Shown here: positions 1 to 7,860 of the stretch, piece after piece
Layout of the letters: each line of letters starts with the position of its first letter
Position numbering within the stretch: the first letter of the stretch is position 1
Source of the DNA: an uncultured Kangiella sp.
GTDB lineage: Bacteria; Pseudomonadota; Gammaproteobacteria; Enterobacterales; Kangiellaceae
Direction: 5' to 3'
DNA length: 64,000 nucleotides
NCBI GenBank assembly: GCA_950096615.1
Contig: CATNCP010000005.1
Location: 1 to 64,000 of the forward strand
The notes under the pieces: generated by a model
Told to the model about the DNA's origin: nothing
What the model saw: only the letters and a program-made list of their open reading frames with translations
The model's database searches: none
Made by a program: the position numbers and the translations under genes

Positions 1-140
1 GTGCTGCGTCCTACAGACTGACCGATGATCTCATCATTTTGTTGTAGTTGCTGTGGGTCAAACCAATCCTTAGAAACCTTATCACGGTATTTTTTAATCG
101 CTACTAAGTATCGATTCTTATCAACTTGTTGAATTTTCAC
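1..140 (-). CDS. 3-deoxy-D-manno-octulosonic acid kinase-like protein, N-terminal part only
   Basis: This is the first 46 codons of a leftward gene that runs off the window. It starts at a GTG (138-140), with an in-frame TGA three codons upstream. The visible residues include WFDP and, further on, IIGQSVGRS. This resembles the start of KdkA-type Kdo kinases, where a WFDP segment is followed by a glycine/arginine motif such as GxxxGRG. KdkA phosphorylates Kdo in the inner core of lipopolysaccharide. The divergent neighbour is a family 9 heptosyltransferase-like gene, which fits an LPS-core locus. The assignment rests on a short segment, and the catalytic residues lie outside the window. Confidence 0.5.
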   Translation of the reverse strand, partial: MKIQQVDKNRYLVAIKKYRDKVSKDWFDPQQLQQNDEIIGQSVGRS

Positions 141-215
141 GCAAACTCAATCAATGACGCGGTTGGTTTATGACATACTATACATTAAAATCTGAAGTAT
201 CCATAACTTTCGAAG

Positions 216-1304
216 GTGTCACTTTTGTTAATCAACCCAGCTGAAAAGCCGCATTCGATCTGCGTTTTACGCCTTTCTGCTATTGGCGACGTGTGCCACG
301 CAGTCTCATCAGTACAGGCATTACAGCGAACTTACCCGCAAGCCAAAATTACCTGGGTGATTGGTAAAGTTGAAGAAAAGCTTATTGGTGATTTGCCGGG
401 CATTGATTTTGTGATCTTTGATAAAAGCCTGGGCTGGAAAGCATACAGGCAGCTAAAGCGTGATATGAAAGGGCGTCAGTTTGATGTTCTATTACACATG
501 CAGCTCGCTTTTCGAGCAAACCTAGCGGCATTCTTTATCCCCGCCAAGGTCAAAATTGGTTTTGAAAAAGAACGTAGTAAAGAACTCCACTCGCTATTCG
601 TTAAGCAACACATCAAGGACAGTCGCGGTACCCATGTGCTGGATGGCTTTAGGGACTTTGTTCGCGCGATTGGCGTTGATGATCATTTACCGACTTGGGA
701 TATCCCAATTCCACATCAAGCAAAAGCTTGGGGCACCAACTTTTTACCCAAGGAACCTTATGTGGTCATTTCGCCCGCGGCCAGCAAGGCTGAGCGCAAT
801 TGGCCAACGGAGCGTTACGCAGCCATTTCAGACTTCTGTCACCAACTGGGTTATCAGGTGCTACTCACAGGCGGCCCTACATCGTTTGAAAAGCAGTTAT
901 GTGCCGAGATTTCAAAAGCATCTCGCGCCTACACCATAAACCTCGCAGGTCAAACCGATCTTAAGCAACTACTACTGACATTAAAAAAAGCACAGTTGGT
1001 CATTGCTCCTGATTCTGGTCCAGCTCACATGGCTGTGACCCAAAATACACCGGTCATTGGTCTTTATGCTCACAGCAACCCTAAACGTACAGGGCCTTAC
1101 TTGTACCAACGGTTTACTGCCGACGCTTACACCGCGATTGCCACTAAAGAGTTGCACTGCGAACCAGAAGGTATTCCTTGGGGTTATCGCTTGAAAGGTG
1201 CCAATCTTATGCAACAAATTACGGTTGAGCAGGTACAAAATCTGATTGAGCAAGCCATTGAGTTTTATGGACTTGAGCAACCGCTAAGCGAGTCTCCTGA
1301 CTAG
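216..1304 (+). CDS. Glycosyltransferase family 9 (heptosyltransferase-like) protein
   Basis: A protein of 362 residues with the two-Rossmann-fold layout of ADP-heptose:LPS heptosyltransferases. Near the N-terminus is RLSAIGDVCHA, the usual R-x-S-x-x-GD motif of the family. The C-terminal half holds VISPAASKAERNWP and then IAPDSGPAHMA, the signature of the sugar-nucleotide site. It should add heptose to the LPS inner core at the cytoplasmic face of the inner membrane. The exact acceptor (WaaC, WaaF or another GT9) cannot be told from sequence. The start given is GTG at 216. A TTG at 225 has a better-placed Shine-Dalgarno (GAAGG at 212-216) and may be the real start. The divergent Kdo-kinase-like gene supports a role in LPS core synthesis. 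Confidence 0.85.
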   Translation: MSLLLINPAEKPHSICVLRLSAIGDVCHAVSSVQALQRTYPQAKITWVIGKVEEKLIGDLPGIDFVIFDKSLGWKAYRQLKRDMKGRQFDVLLHMQLAFRANLAAFFIPAKVKIGFEKERSKELHSLFVKQHIKDSRGTHVLDGFRDFVRAIGVDDHLPTWDIPIPHQAKAWGTNFLPKEPYVVISPAASKAERNWPTERYAAISDFCHQLGYQVLLTGGPTSFEKQLCAEISKASRAYTINLAGQTDLKQLLLTLKKAQLVIAPDSGPAHMAVTQNTPVIGLYAHSNPKRTGPYLYQRFTADAYTAIATKELHCEPEGIPWGYRLKGANLMQQITVEQVQNLIEQAIEFYGLEQPLSESPD

Positions 1305-1311
1305 GGCCAGT

Positions 1312-1440
1312 CTACACCGCTGCGTACAGCACCATGCCAATTAAAACGATTGCTACCAACGCTTTGCAGACATCAATAAAGATACCTTCTGCGTCATAAT
1401 CATTATCAAGTTCAGTGTTGATTTCGCTATTCTGTTTCAT
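1312..1440 (-). CDS. Small single-pass membrane protein, 42 residues
   Basis: A 42-residue reading frame begins with ATG at 1440 behind a strong Shine-Dalgarno (GGGGAAG, about 4-5 bases upstream). The N-terminal half is acidic and polar. Residues about 24-42 form one hydrophobic helix (ALVAIVLIGMVLYAAV) that ends at the stop. This is the pattern of tail-anchored or single-pass small membrane proteins. It converges on the heptosyltransferase-like gene with only seven bases between the two stops. I do not recognise the family and propose no function. The strong ribosome binding site and the clean membrane helix are the reasons for calling it. Confidence 0.5.
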   Translation of the reverse strand: MKQNSEINTELDNDYDAEGIFIDVCKALVAIVLIGMVLYAAV

Positions 1441-1653
1441 GGTTCTTCCCCTTTCGGATTGTTAGCTCACTGAAGTCACACATACTTCCCTTCAGTCCAC
1501 ATAACCATCAAACCCTATTTTTGGTGAAGGGTGTGTTTATAAATGTAAATAGCTGTGTCGAATACTGACAGTTCAAACAAAATTCAAGAACTTAGATCAT
1601 AAGAGATGTCTAGATATGTCGGCAAACACGAAGTGTCGTACTTTACGGTGTTT

Positions 1654-3249
1654 TTAAAAGCTTGCTTTCAATGTAATACTTAATTCAACACCATCAACAA
1701 AGTCAGAGTTTAGTGGCGATGCCAGATCGATATTAATAACTTTGCGCCCACTAGAGCGTGCAATAAACAATCGCAGCCCCACGCCAGCGCTAATTAAAGT
1801 GCCATCCTCTTGATTGGGGTACGGTGAATATCCACTAACTCGCCCCGCATCGATAAAAGCCGCATAACCGACGTTCAGAAGTTTGAACCAGGTTGTGCCA
1901 GGATAGTAACGCTTTTCTAAATTGAGCAAGATACTTTCTTCGCCATGCTGGTATTCCAAAGGGTAGCCTCGAAGCCCTGACTCACCCCCCAAAGAGATTG
2001 GACGATCAATGTAAGGGTTATCAGCACCACGGTAATGCAGCTTACTGTAAAGGATATGTTCTTCGCTGGAGTGATAAAAATGCTCAAGTCCCATGCCATA
2101 GTAAGAAGTGACTCCCAGCGCTCTGCCTTGCTGATCAATACTTTCGCCTTCTGAGCTGGCATTGGCAAAGAAATGGAACAAATGGTCATCATGAGGCTTG
2201 GTCACATAGCGCCCTTTCCAGAACCCCACCATGCCCTTTTCTTTGCCTAACTCGTCCGTGTTATAGCCCAATCTAAGTCGTTGGTACCAACCAAACTGCA
2301 CATCCTCTGTTCGCCCTATTAAGTATAAATTCTTGGTTTGTATAAATTCATCTTTCTGATATTCCAGACCTAGCCACACATACTCCAAGCCACGATCATA
2401 AGGCAGCGCGGTCGTTCCCATGAGTGGTTCAAAGTAATTCTCATCCTTGCTGTAACCCACGGTATATCGCAGCGAATGATCGTCGACCAAGCCTTCTGAT
2501 AAGCCGTAGGATAAATCATACTGCTCAATATCCTGCTCAAAGATATTAACCGACTCATCATTACTATAAATCGTGTCGCGTAAGCGTTGAGAGTTATAAA
2601 AAACACCAGCCGACCAAGTATCCTCTAAGGTATAGAAAGGTTTCTTGACGGAAAAAGAGTACTGCTCTCCGTCCGAGTTATTCGATAGTGCAACGGCGCT
2701 CTGGATATGGTGTTCAGTAGAAACATCAGAGGCTAAAATCAAGGTATAGCCCGAGCGGTCATCTTCCTTAAAATACTCTAAGGTGGCACGAAGACCATGT
2801 CCTAATAAATTATCGTCTTCAATACCATAAGCATATTCAGTGACACCACCTTCCCTACTTACATCAACCGTTGGGACGAGCGTCCAAGTTTCCCAAGTCT
2901 CCACCGTGACATTGATTCCCTGTCCATCTTTGGCCTCTGCCCAACTGACCTTCGCGTCCCTTAAAAAACCCTGACGCCTTAAGATACGCCCCGCTTCTTT
3001 CAGCAATCGCTTATGAACGGTTTCGCCTTGCTTGAATGGTAACAATCTTTCAATAACGTAAGGTTTAGTATCAATATGAAGCTCATCGGCTGTTTCATAG
3101 ATCCAGCCAGTGCGCTCTTCTTCACTGAAAATAGGATGAATGACGACTTTAATGTCGTTAATGCGATATCCCTGCTGATTATTAGTATTTTCCTTGCTGG
3201 CTGCTACGGCACAACAAAGCAATAATATTATTCCAATAGCTCGACGCAT
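1654..3249 (-). CDS. Omp85/BamA-family outer membrane protein with POTRA-like N-terminus
   Basis: A 531-residue protein with a cleavable signal peptide (MRRAIGIILLLCCAVAAS). A soluble region of about 120 residues follows, with POTRA-like content (INDIKVVIHPIF, then GRILRRQGFLRDAKVSW). Next comes a long stretch of alternating amphipathic strands typical of a 16-strand barrel. The loop motif RPISLGGESGLRGYP is the conserved RGY/L6 region of Omp85 proteins, and the chain ends in an aromatic residue (SITLKASF), the outer membrane beta-signal. It is shorter than BamA (about 800 residues), so it is a specialised paralogue of the surface-antigen type, not the essential assembly factor. The cargo is unknown. 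It diverges from the LpxH-like gene. Confidence 0.8.
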   Translation of the reverse strand: MRRAIGIILLLCCAVAASKENTNNQQGYRINDIKVVIHPIFSEEERTGWIYETADELHIDTKPYVIERLLPFKQGETVHKRLLKEAGRILRRQGFLRDAKVSWAEAKDGQGINVTVETWETWTLVPTVDVSREGGVTEYAYGIEDDNLLGHGLRATLEYFKEDDRSGYTLILASDVSTEHHIQSAVALSNNSDGEQYSFSVKKPFYTLEDTWSAGVFYNSQRLRDTIYSNDESVNIFEQDIEQYDLSYGLSEGLVDDHSLRYTVGYSKDENYFEPLMGTTALPYDRGLEYVWLGLEYQKDEFIQTKNLYLIGRTEDVQFGWYQRLRLGYNTDELGKEKGMVGFWKGRYVTKPHDDHLFHFFANASSEGESIDQQGRALGVTSYYGMGLEHFYHSSEEHILYSKLHYRGADNPYIDRPISLGGESGLRGYPLEYQHGEESILLNLEKRYYPGTTWFKLLNVGYAAFIDAGRVSGYSPYPNQEDGTLISAGVGLRLFIARSSGRKVINIDLASPLNSDFVDGVELSITLKASF

Positions 3250-3413
3250 AAGTTCCTTATCGTTATTGTTCGATTACATCATAATGTATATTGATTATTT
3301 TCCCAAATAACCGTCACATAGTCCTACAAATACATCAAAATGTAGGCTCTTGGTCACACAATAGTCATATTACCTTGTTAAAGTTGTTGCAACTCATTGA
3401 TGAGGTAAGACAA

Positions 3414-4235
3414 ATGACCTTGCCGTCTACCCATAAGAATAAAACGCACTTCCGCACTATCTGGATTTCTGACACTCACCTCGGCAGCAAAGGCTGTCAG
3501 GCTGAATTACTGCTCGAATTTCTCAAGCACATTGAATCCGACAAACTCTATCTGGTCGGTGACATTATCGACTGTTGGCGGTTAAGAAACCGCTGGTATT
3601 GGCCGCAACAACACAATGATGTAGTGCAAAAAATACTGCGTAAAGGACGAAAAGGATGCGACGTTATATTTATCCCTGGCAACCACGATTCTTTAATCCG
3701 TGACTTCGCCAGCATGTCACTGGGCAGTGTTAAAATCCTCGAAGACGACATACATATCACGGCGCAAGGTAAGCGACTTTTAGTGCTACACGGTGATATT
3801 TTCGATAACGTCATGCGCTTTACCCCTTGGCTCGCGACTATTGGCGATCATCTCTATGAGTTTTTGCTGAAACTCAATAGACCCATAAATAAGTTTAGAC
3901 AAAGGTTTGGCAAAGGTTATTGGTCGCTGTCAGCACACCTTAAAATGAAAGTGAAAAATGCGGTCAGCTACATTTCTCAATTCGAGGAAATTGCCTCGGA
4001 CCACGCCAAGAAACAACAAGCCGATGGTATTGTTTGTGGTCATATACACCACGCAGAAATCCGAGAGTTTCACGGAATAGAGTATTATAACGACGGTGAC
4101 TGGGTAGAAAGCTGTACTGCTCTAGCAGAAGATTTCGACGGCAACCTATCCATTCTAAACTGGCATGAGTTGCGCAAGAGCTACATTACTGAAGAAGTTT
4201 CCGATATCGAAATTGCTCACACCGGTCCGCGATAG
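3414..4235 (+). CDS. UDP-2,3-diacylglucosamine diphosphatase-like metallophosphoesterase
   Basis: A 273-residue calcineurin-type phosphoesterase. The five metal-binding blocks are visible in order: SDTHLGS, GDIIDCW, GNHDS, LHGDIFD and GHIHHA. Proteins of this length resemble LpxH and its longer paralogues (COG2908), which hydrolyse UDP-2,3-diacylglucosamine to lipid X or act on related phospho-lipids at the inner membrane. I chose the ATG at 3414 because GAGG lies at 3402-3405. The same frame is open back to 3291, but the residues added there show no domain and the region probably holds the divergent promoters. Whether it is the lipid A enzyme itself or a paralogue cannot be settled from this window. 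Confidence 0.8.
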   Translation: MTLPSTHKNKTHFRTIWISDTHLGSKGCQAELLLEFLKHIESDKLYLVGDIIDCWRLRNRWYWPQQHNDVVQKILRKGRKGCDVIFIPGNHDSLIRDFASMSLGSVKILEDDIHITAQGKRLLVLHGDIFDNVMRFTPWLATIGDHLYEFLLKLNRPINKFRQRFGKGYWSLSAHLKMKVKNAVSYISQFEEIASDHAKKQQADGIVCGHIHHAEIREFHGIEYYNDGDWVESCTALAEDFDGNLSILNWHELRKSYITEEVSDIEIAHTGPR

Positions 4236-4288
4236 AACCATAGGTTATTAAGGCTTATCCGACCAGCAGTGCAATATCTGAAATATAT

Positions 4289-4316
4289 TTGCTTAATGAA
4301 AAAACTGTGCTACTCT
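4289..4316 (+). promoter_or_regulatory. Candidate promoter for the ilv leader
   Basis: TTGCTT at 4289-4294 and TACTCT at 4311-4316 are separated by 16 bases. The -10 is preceded by TG with one intervening base (TGCTACTCT), the extended -10 pattern. This would start transcription near 4323, about 70 bases before the first leader peptide. It is a pattern match only. Confidence 0.35.
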
Positions 4317-4394
4317 CAAATCAAATGCTAAGCGCGCCTTGTGCACGCTTAAAACTTAACGACACATTTAAACGTGACATTGAACAAAAAGACT

Positions 4395-4487
4395 ATGTTT
4401 AAACAAGCCCTAAACATGCTCACTGAGAGCTTAATTGTGATTAACGTCATTGTGGTGATTTTATTACCGCAACGAGGGCGCGTGTGA
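4395..4487 (+). CDS. Branched-chain amino acid leader peptide 1
   Basis: A 30-residue reading frame whose second half is LIVINVIVVILLPQRGRV, a dense run of Leu, Ile and Val codons. This is the hallmark of ilv-type leader peptides, where ribosome stalling on scarce Leu/Ile/Val-tRNA controls transcription. It could also start at the internal ATG at 4416. No convincing Shine-Dalgarno is visible for either start. It is followed directly by a Rho-independent terminator hairpin and lies upstream of ilvC. Codons 27-29 (4473-4479, CGAGGGC) are exactly complementary to the 5' arm of that terminator, giving the antiterminator. A second, similar leader follows at 4651. Confidence 0.8.
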   Translation: MFKQALNMLTESLIVINVIVVILLPQRGRV

Positions 4488-4510
4488 GTTAAGAAGCATA
4501 ATGAATAACC

Positions 4511-4546
4511 AAGCCCTCGAACTGAAAAGTCCGGGGGCTTTTTTTT
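4511..4546 (+). terminator. Attenuator terminator 1 of the ilv leader
   Basis: The arms at 4511-4523 and 4528-4540 form a 13-bp stem with one A-C mismatch and one G-T pair around a GAAA loop. A run of eight T follows (4539-4546). Bases 4513-4519 (GCCCTCG) can pair instead with 4473-4479 (CGAGGGC) at the end of leader peptide 1, forming the alternative antiterminator. Confidence 0.85.
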
Positions 4547-4650
4547 GATTAACCTAAAGTACATTTAACGGATTGGAGGTAAGAAGAAAACTCAAAAGCA
4601 GCGAACGAAGCATAAATAAGTGCAGCAATTTTGAGTAGCTTCTTTAAATT
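4547..4650 (+). promoter_or_regulatory. Spacer between the two attenuators, with an imperfect inverted repeat
   Basis: No gene is seen here. GGAGG at 4575-4579 looks like a ribosome binding site but has no start codon at the right distance. AAGAAG with ACTCAAAA, at about 4582-4598, is mirrored by TTTTGAGT with CTTCTT at about 4629-4646. An RNA hairpin could therefore form just ahead of leader 2, possibly hiding or presenting its start. I see no clear second promoter, so leader 2 is probably transcribed as read-through from unit 1. Confidence 0.35.
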
Positions 4651-4728
4651 ATGAATTTACTAAACTCAATCATTATCGTCGTCTTAATTATTGTGGTGAT
4701 TTTATTACCGCAACGGGGGCGTTATTGA
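4651..4728 (+). CDS. Branched-chain amino acid leader peptide 2
   Basis: A 25-residue reading frame, of which 15 residues are Leu, Ile or Val. It ends VVILLPQRGRY, nearly identical in its last part to leader peptide 1 (VVILLPQRGRV). The underlying DNA is also similar in this part, so the unit arose by duplication. Codons 22-24 (4714-4720, CGGGGGC) are complementary to the 5' arm of the second terminator. The peptide start lacks a strong Shine-Dalgarno. Together with leader 1 it forms a tandem, apparently two-step, attenuation device for the ilv operon. Confidence 0.8.
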   Translation: MNLLNSIIIVVLIIVVILLPQRGRY

Positions 4729-4753
4729 GTTAAGAATTGTCAACTAACAACCG

Positions 4754-4789
4754 AAGCCCCCGCACTGAAAAGTCCGGGGGCTTTTTTTT
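4754..4789 (+). terminator. Attenuator terminator 2 of the ilv leader
   Basis: The arms at 4754-4766 and 4771-4783 pair over 13 bp with a single C-C mismatch around a GAAA loop, followed by eight T (4782-4789). The alternative antiterminator pairs 4714-4720 with 4756-4762. Compared with unit 1, the antiterminator pair has changed on both sides (CGAGGGC/GCCCTCG to CGGGGGC/GCCCCCG), a compensatory change. Confidence 0.87.
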
Positions 4790-4842
4790 GGCACGATTTT
4801 GAGACTTTAACAACACAACTTTATGAAAAGAATGGAGCAACT

Positions 4843-5859
4843 ATGAAAGTTACATACGATACAGATATCAACACAGATACATTGAACGGCAAGAAACTGG
4901 TGGTTTTAGGTTATGGCTCTCAAGGCTACGCCCACTCCAACAACCTAAAAGACAGTGGTTTTGATGTTACCGTTGCCTTACGCAAAGGTTCATCAACGTT
5001 TGAAAAACTGAAGCACAGCAACATGCCCGGGGCCGAGCTTGAAGAAGCCATAAAGGACGCGGACTTGGTTATGATGTTGCTACCGGATGAAAACCAACCG
5101 GATGTTTACAACCAATACCTCGCGCAACATCTAAAGCCCGGTGCCAGTCTTGGCTTTGCCCATGGCTTCAATATCCACTTCGACCAAATCTCTCCTCGTG
5201 ATGACATCAACGTTTTTATGGTTGCACCTAAAGGCCCAGGGCATACCGTTCGCTCAACCTATACCGAAGGAAGCGGTGTTCCCTGCTTAGTCGCAGTGCA
5301 TCAGGACGTCACCGGAGATACCAAAGAGTTAGCCTATGCCTATGCCAGTGCGATTGGCGGCGGACGTGCTGGAGTTATCGAAACCAGCTTTAAAGAAGAA
5401 ACGGAAACAGACTTGTTCGGCGAACAAGCGGTTCTTTGTGGCGGCACCGCAGCACTGGTTCAGGCCGGGTTTGAAACGCTTGTTGAAGCCGGTTACTCAC
5501 CTGAGATGGCTTATTTTGAATGCCTGCACGAATTAAAGCTCATCGTCGATCTGATGTACGAAGGTGGTATCAACACCATGCGTTACTCCATTTCAAATAC
5601 TGCGGAGTATGGCGACCTAACTCGCGGTAATCGTTTAGTGACAGATGAAACTAAAGCATCAATGAAGACCATTTTGTCTGAAATACAAAGTGGGCAATTT
5701 GCTAAAGAGTATGTCGATGATTGTCGCAACGATTACCAAACCTTGCACAAACTACGTCACTCACACTCAGAACATGAGATTGAGGTTGTCGGTGCAAAAC
5801 TGCGCGGCATGATGCCTTGGATTAAGAAGAAACCCTTGGTTGACCAAACCATAAACTAA
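4843..5859 (+). CDS. ilvC: Ketol-acid reductoisomerase, class I
   Basis: A 338-residue NADP-dependent enzyme. It isomerises and reduces acetolactate and acetohydroxybutyrate to the dihydroxy acids, the second common step of valine and isoleucine synthesis. The Rossmann motif is [11 protein letters not shown] near residue 25. The knotted C-terminal domain holds the acidic Mg-binding residues ([12 protein letters not shown], then [15 protein letters not shown]). The length is typical of the short class I form. GGAGCAACT precedes the ATG. It is the first structural gene behind the double attenuator, and acetolactate synthase follows 13 bases after its stop. Confidence 0.95.
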   Translation: MKVTYDTDINTDTLNGKKLVVLGYGSQGYAHSNNLKDSGFDVTVALRKGSSTFEKLKHSNMPGAELEEAIKDADLVMMLLPDENQPDVYNQYLAQHLKPGASLGFAHGFNIHFDQISPRDDINVFMVAPKGPGHTVRSTYTEGSGVPCLVAVHQDVTGDTKELAYAYASAIGGGRAGVIETSFKEETETDLFGEQAVLCGGTAALVQAGFETLVEAGYSPEMAYFECLHELKLIVDLMYEGGINTMRYSISNTAEYGDLTRGNRLVTDETKASMKTILSEIQSGQFAKEYVDDCRNDYQTLHKLRHSHSEHEIEVVGAKLRGMMPWIKKKPLVDQTIN

Positions 5860-5872
5860 TAAAGGTGACGTT

Positions 5873-7597
5873 ATGCGTGGTGCAGACTACTTATTAAAGA
5901 CCCTTAAAGATCATCAGGTTGATACGGTGTTTGGTTACCCTGGTGGAGCCATTATGCCTGTATATGATGCTTTACTCGGCAGCGGTGTCAAACACGTTTT
6001 ATGCCGTCATGAGCAAGGTGCTGTGTTTGCTGCGGACGGCTATGCCCGCTCCAGTGGCAAACTTGGCGTTTGCATCGCAACATCGGGCCCGGGTGCGACA
6101 AATTTAATCACCGGCATTGCCAATGCCCAGATGGACTCAGTGCCGCTATTGGCTATTACTGGCCAAGTTGCTTCTAACCTGATCGGCACTGATGCCTTTC
6201 AGGAAATAGACACCTATGGTTTATCCCTGTCTATTGTAAAACACAGCTACTTGGTCACTCGCATCGAGGATTTACCGCGAATGCTTAATGAGGCGATACA
6301 GTTGGCTCAAAGTGGTCGTCCGGGCCCTGTTCTGATTGATATTGCAAAAGACGTACAAATGGCTGCTATGCCATCAACCAGTCTCGCCTACAGCCATGAG
6401 ATGCGCCCTAAAGCTTTAGCCGAGACGTCGACAAGTACACATGCTGAAGAAGTACAAGCTGCCACCACGTTATTAGCAGCTAGCAAGAAGCCGTTAATTT
6501 ATGCTGGCGGTGGTGTTAATTTGGCGAAAGCTTCTGAGCTACTGACCTCACTGGTAGAGCAGTTTAAGTTACCGACAGTAACCACCCTAAAAGGGATCGG
6601 AGCGCTCCCAAGTTCCCATGCTTATAACCTTGGCATGTTAGGAATGCACGGTACAAAAGCCGCCAATACGGCTGTTCAAGAGTGTGACCTCTTATTAGTC
6701 ACAGGCGCACGCCTGGATGATCGGGCGACTGGTGATTTAAAGCAATTTGCACCTCATGCCAAGGTAATACATATCGATTGTGATCGAGCAGAAGTCAGTA
6801 AGCTGAGATCCGCTGATATCAGTTTAGTGGGCGAGATGCCATCCATACTCACTAGTTTACAGCAGCAATTAGCTACAAAATTTTCTCATGAGACGGCTCA
6901 CGACTGGCGGTATCGGTGCTTGCAAAACAAGGAGCAATTAGCGTTTCGTTACGACGCGCCTTTCGCCACGATTTATGCCCCTGCGTTGCTCAAGAAACTC
7001 TCGGATTATTGCAGTAACCAAAAAGCCATTGTTAGCTGCGATGTTGGTCAGCACCAAATGTGGGTGGCCCAGCACATGCAGTTTAACTCTAGTAGCCACC
7101 ACCTCAGTAGTGGCGGGCTAGGCGCCATGGGTTATGGCCTGCCAGCGGCACTCGGCGCTAAATTTGCCAACCCCGAGCACACTATTATCAATGTGTCTGG
7201 AGACGGCTCCATCATGATGAATATTCAGGAACTGGCAACACTGAAGCGCTATGGCGTCGCCGTGAAGATATTGCTGTTAGATAACCAACGACTCGGCATG
7301 GTTCGCCAGTGGCAAAATTTATTCTTTGAAAAACGCTTTAGCGAAGTAGATCTATCTGACAACCCAGATTTTGTAGAAGTTGCACATGCTTTCGGTATTC
7401 GTAGCAGCAGCATTGATCGCGCGACTCAAGTTGATGCTGCACTTGAAGAGTTTTTAGCCTGCGACGAGAGTTATTTATTACACGTCTCGATCGATCCCGA
7501 TGACAACGTATGGCCACTTGTTCCGCCAGGTAAAAGTAACTCGGATTTCATCGAAGAATCTATCAGTGACACAACTTTTAAGGAGAACAGATTATGA
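5873..7597 (+). CDS. ilvG: Acetolactate synthase large subunit
   Basis: A 574-residue thiamine-diphosphate enzyme that condenses two pyruvates, or pyruvate with 2-oxobutyrate. The N-terminal PYR domain carries VFGYPGGAIMPVYDAL and the catalytic Glu in CRHEQGAVFAADGYAR. The FAD/central domain follows. The C-terminal PP domain has GDGSIMMNIQELATL and DNQRLGMVRQWQ. The pairing with a short IlvM-like small subunit suggests the IlvGM isozyme type, but IlvB/IlvI are very similar and the letter is a judgement. Its stop overlaps the next ATG by four bases (ATGA), so the two subunits are translationally coupled. Confidence 0.93.
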   Translation: MRGADYLLKTLKDHQVDTVFGYPGGAIMPVYDALLGSGVKHVLCRHEQGAVFAADGYARSSGKLGVCIATSGPGATNLITGIANAQMDSVPLLAITGQVASNLIGTDAFQEIDTYGLSLSIVKHSYLVTRIEDLPRMLNEAIQLAQSGRPGPVLIDIAKDVQMAAMPSTSLAYSHEMRPKALAETSTSTHAEEVQAATTLLAASKKPLIYAGGGVNLAKASELLTSLVEQFKLPTVTTLKGIGALPSSHAYNLGMLGMHGTKAANTAVQECDLLLVTGARLDDRATGDLKQFAPHAKVIHIDCDRAEVSKLRSADISLVGEMPSILTSLQQQLATKFSHETAHDWRYRCLQNKEQLAFRYDAPFATIYAPALLKKLSDYCSNQKAIVSCDVGQHQMWVAQHMQFNSSSHHLSSGGLGAMGYGLPAALGAKFANPEHTIINVSGDGSIMMNIQELATLKRYGVAVKILLLDNQRLGMVRQWQNLFFEKRFSEVDLSDNPDFVEVAHAFGIRSSSIDRATQVDAALEEFLACDESYLLHVSIDPDDNVWPLVPPGKSNSDFIEESISDTTFKENRL

Positions 7598-7860
7598 GCA
7601 CCAGCACTTTTAAAATCATTGTTCGACAATCCACTGGAAGCTTGGAACGTATTTTGCGCCTCGTAAGGCATCGCGGGTTTGACGTGAATTATTGTTTAGC
7701 GCGTGAAGAACTTTTGGAAAATGGTATGAGCGTCACCTTACAACTCAGTAGCGATCGCTCGACTGATAACCTTTATCATCAATTACATAAGTTGGTTGAC
7801 GTGGTCGAAGTTCATCTTGCCACGCCGTCTCGCTTGAGGAGTTGTCTGGGCAATGAGTAA
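7594..7860 (+). CDS. ilvM: Acetolactate synthase small (regulatory) subunit, IlvM type
   Basis: An 88-residue protein made of one ACT domain (FKIIVRQSTGSLERILRLVRHRGFDV, interrupted only by ordinary variation). Its length matches IlvM and is about half that of IlvN/IlvH. It binds and activates the large subunit. Its coding region overlaps the large-subunit gene by four bases and the citramalate synthase gene by eight, so the three proteins are made in a coupled series. Confidence 0.88.
   Translation: MSTSTFKIIVRQSTGSLERILRLVRHRGFDVNYCLAREELLENGMSVTLQLSSDRSTDNLYHQLHKLVDVVEVHLATPSRLRSCLGNE

Noticed and set aside
3291-3413. N-terminal extension of the LpxH-like phosphoesterase
   Set aside because: The frame is open, but the good Shine-Dalgarno (GAGG at 3402) and the family N-terminus both point to the ATG at 3414.
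4349-4564. A 71-codon frame on the minus strand over the first ilv attenuator
   Set aside because: It runs antisense through the leader peptide and the terminator hairpin and has no recognisable content; the plus-strand attenuator explains the sequence.
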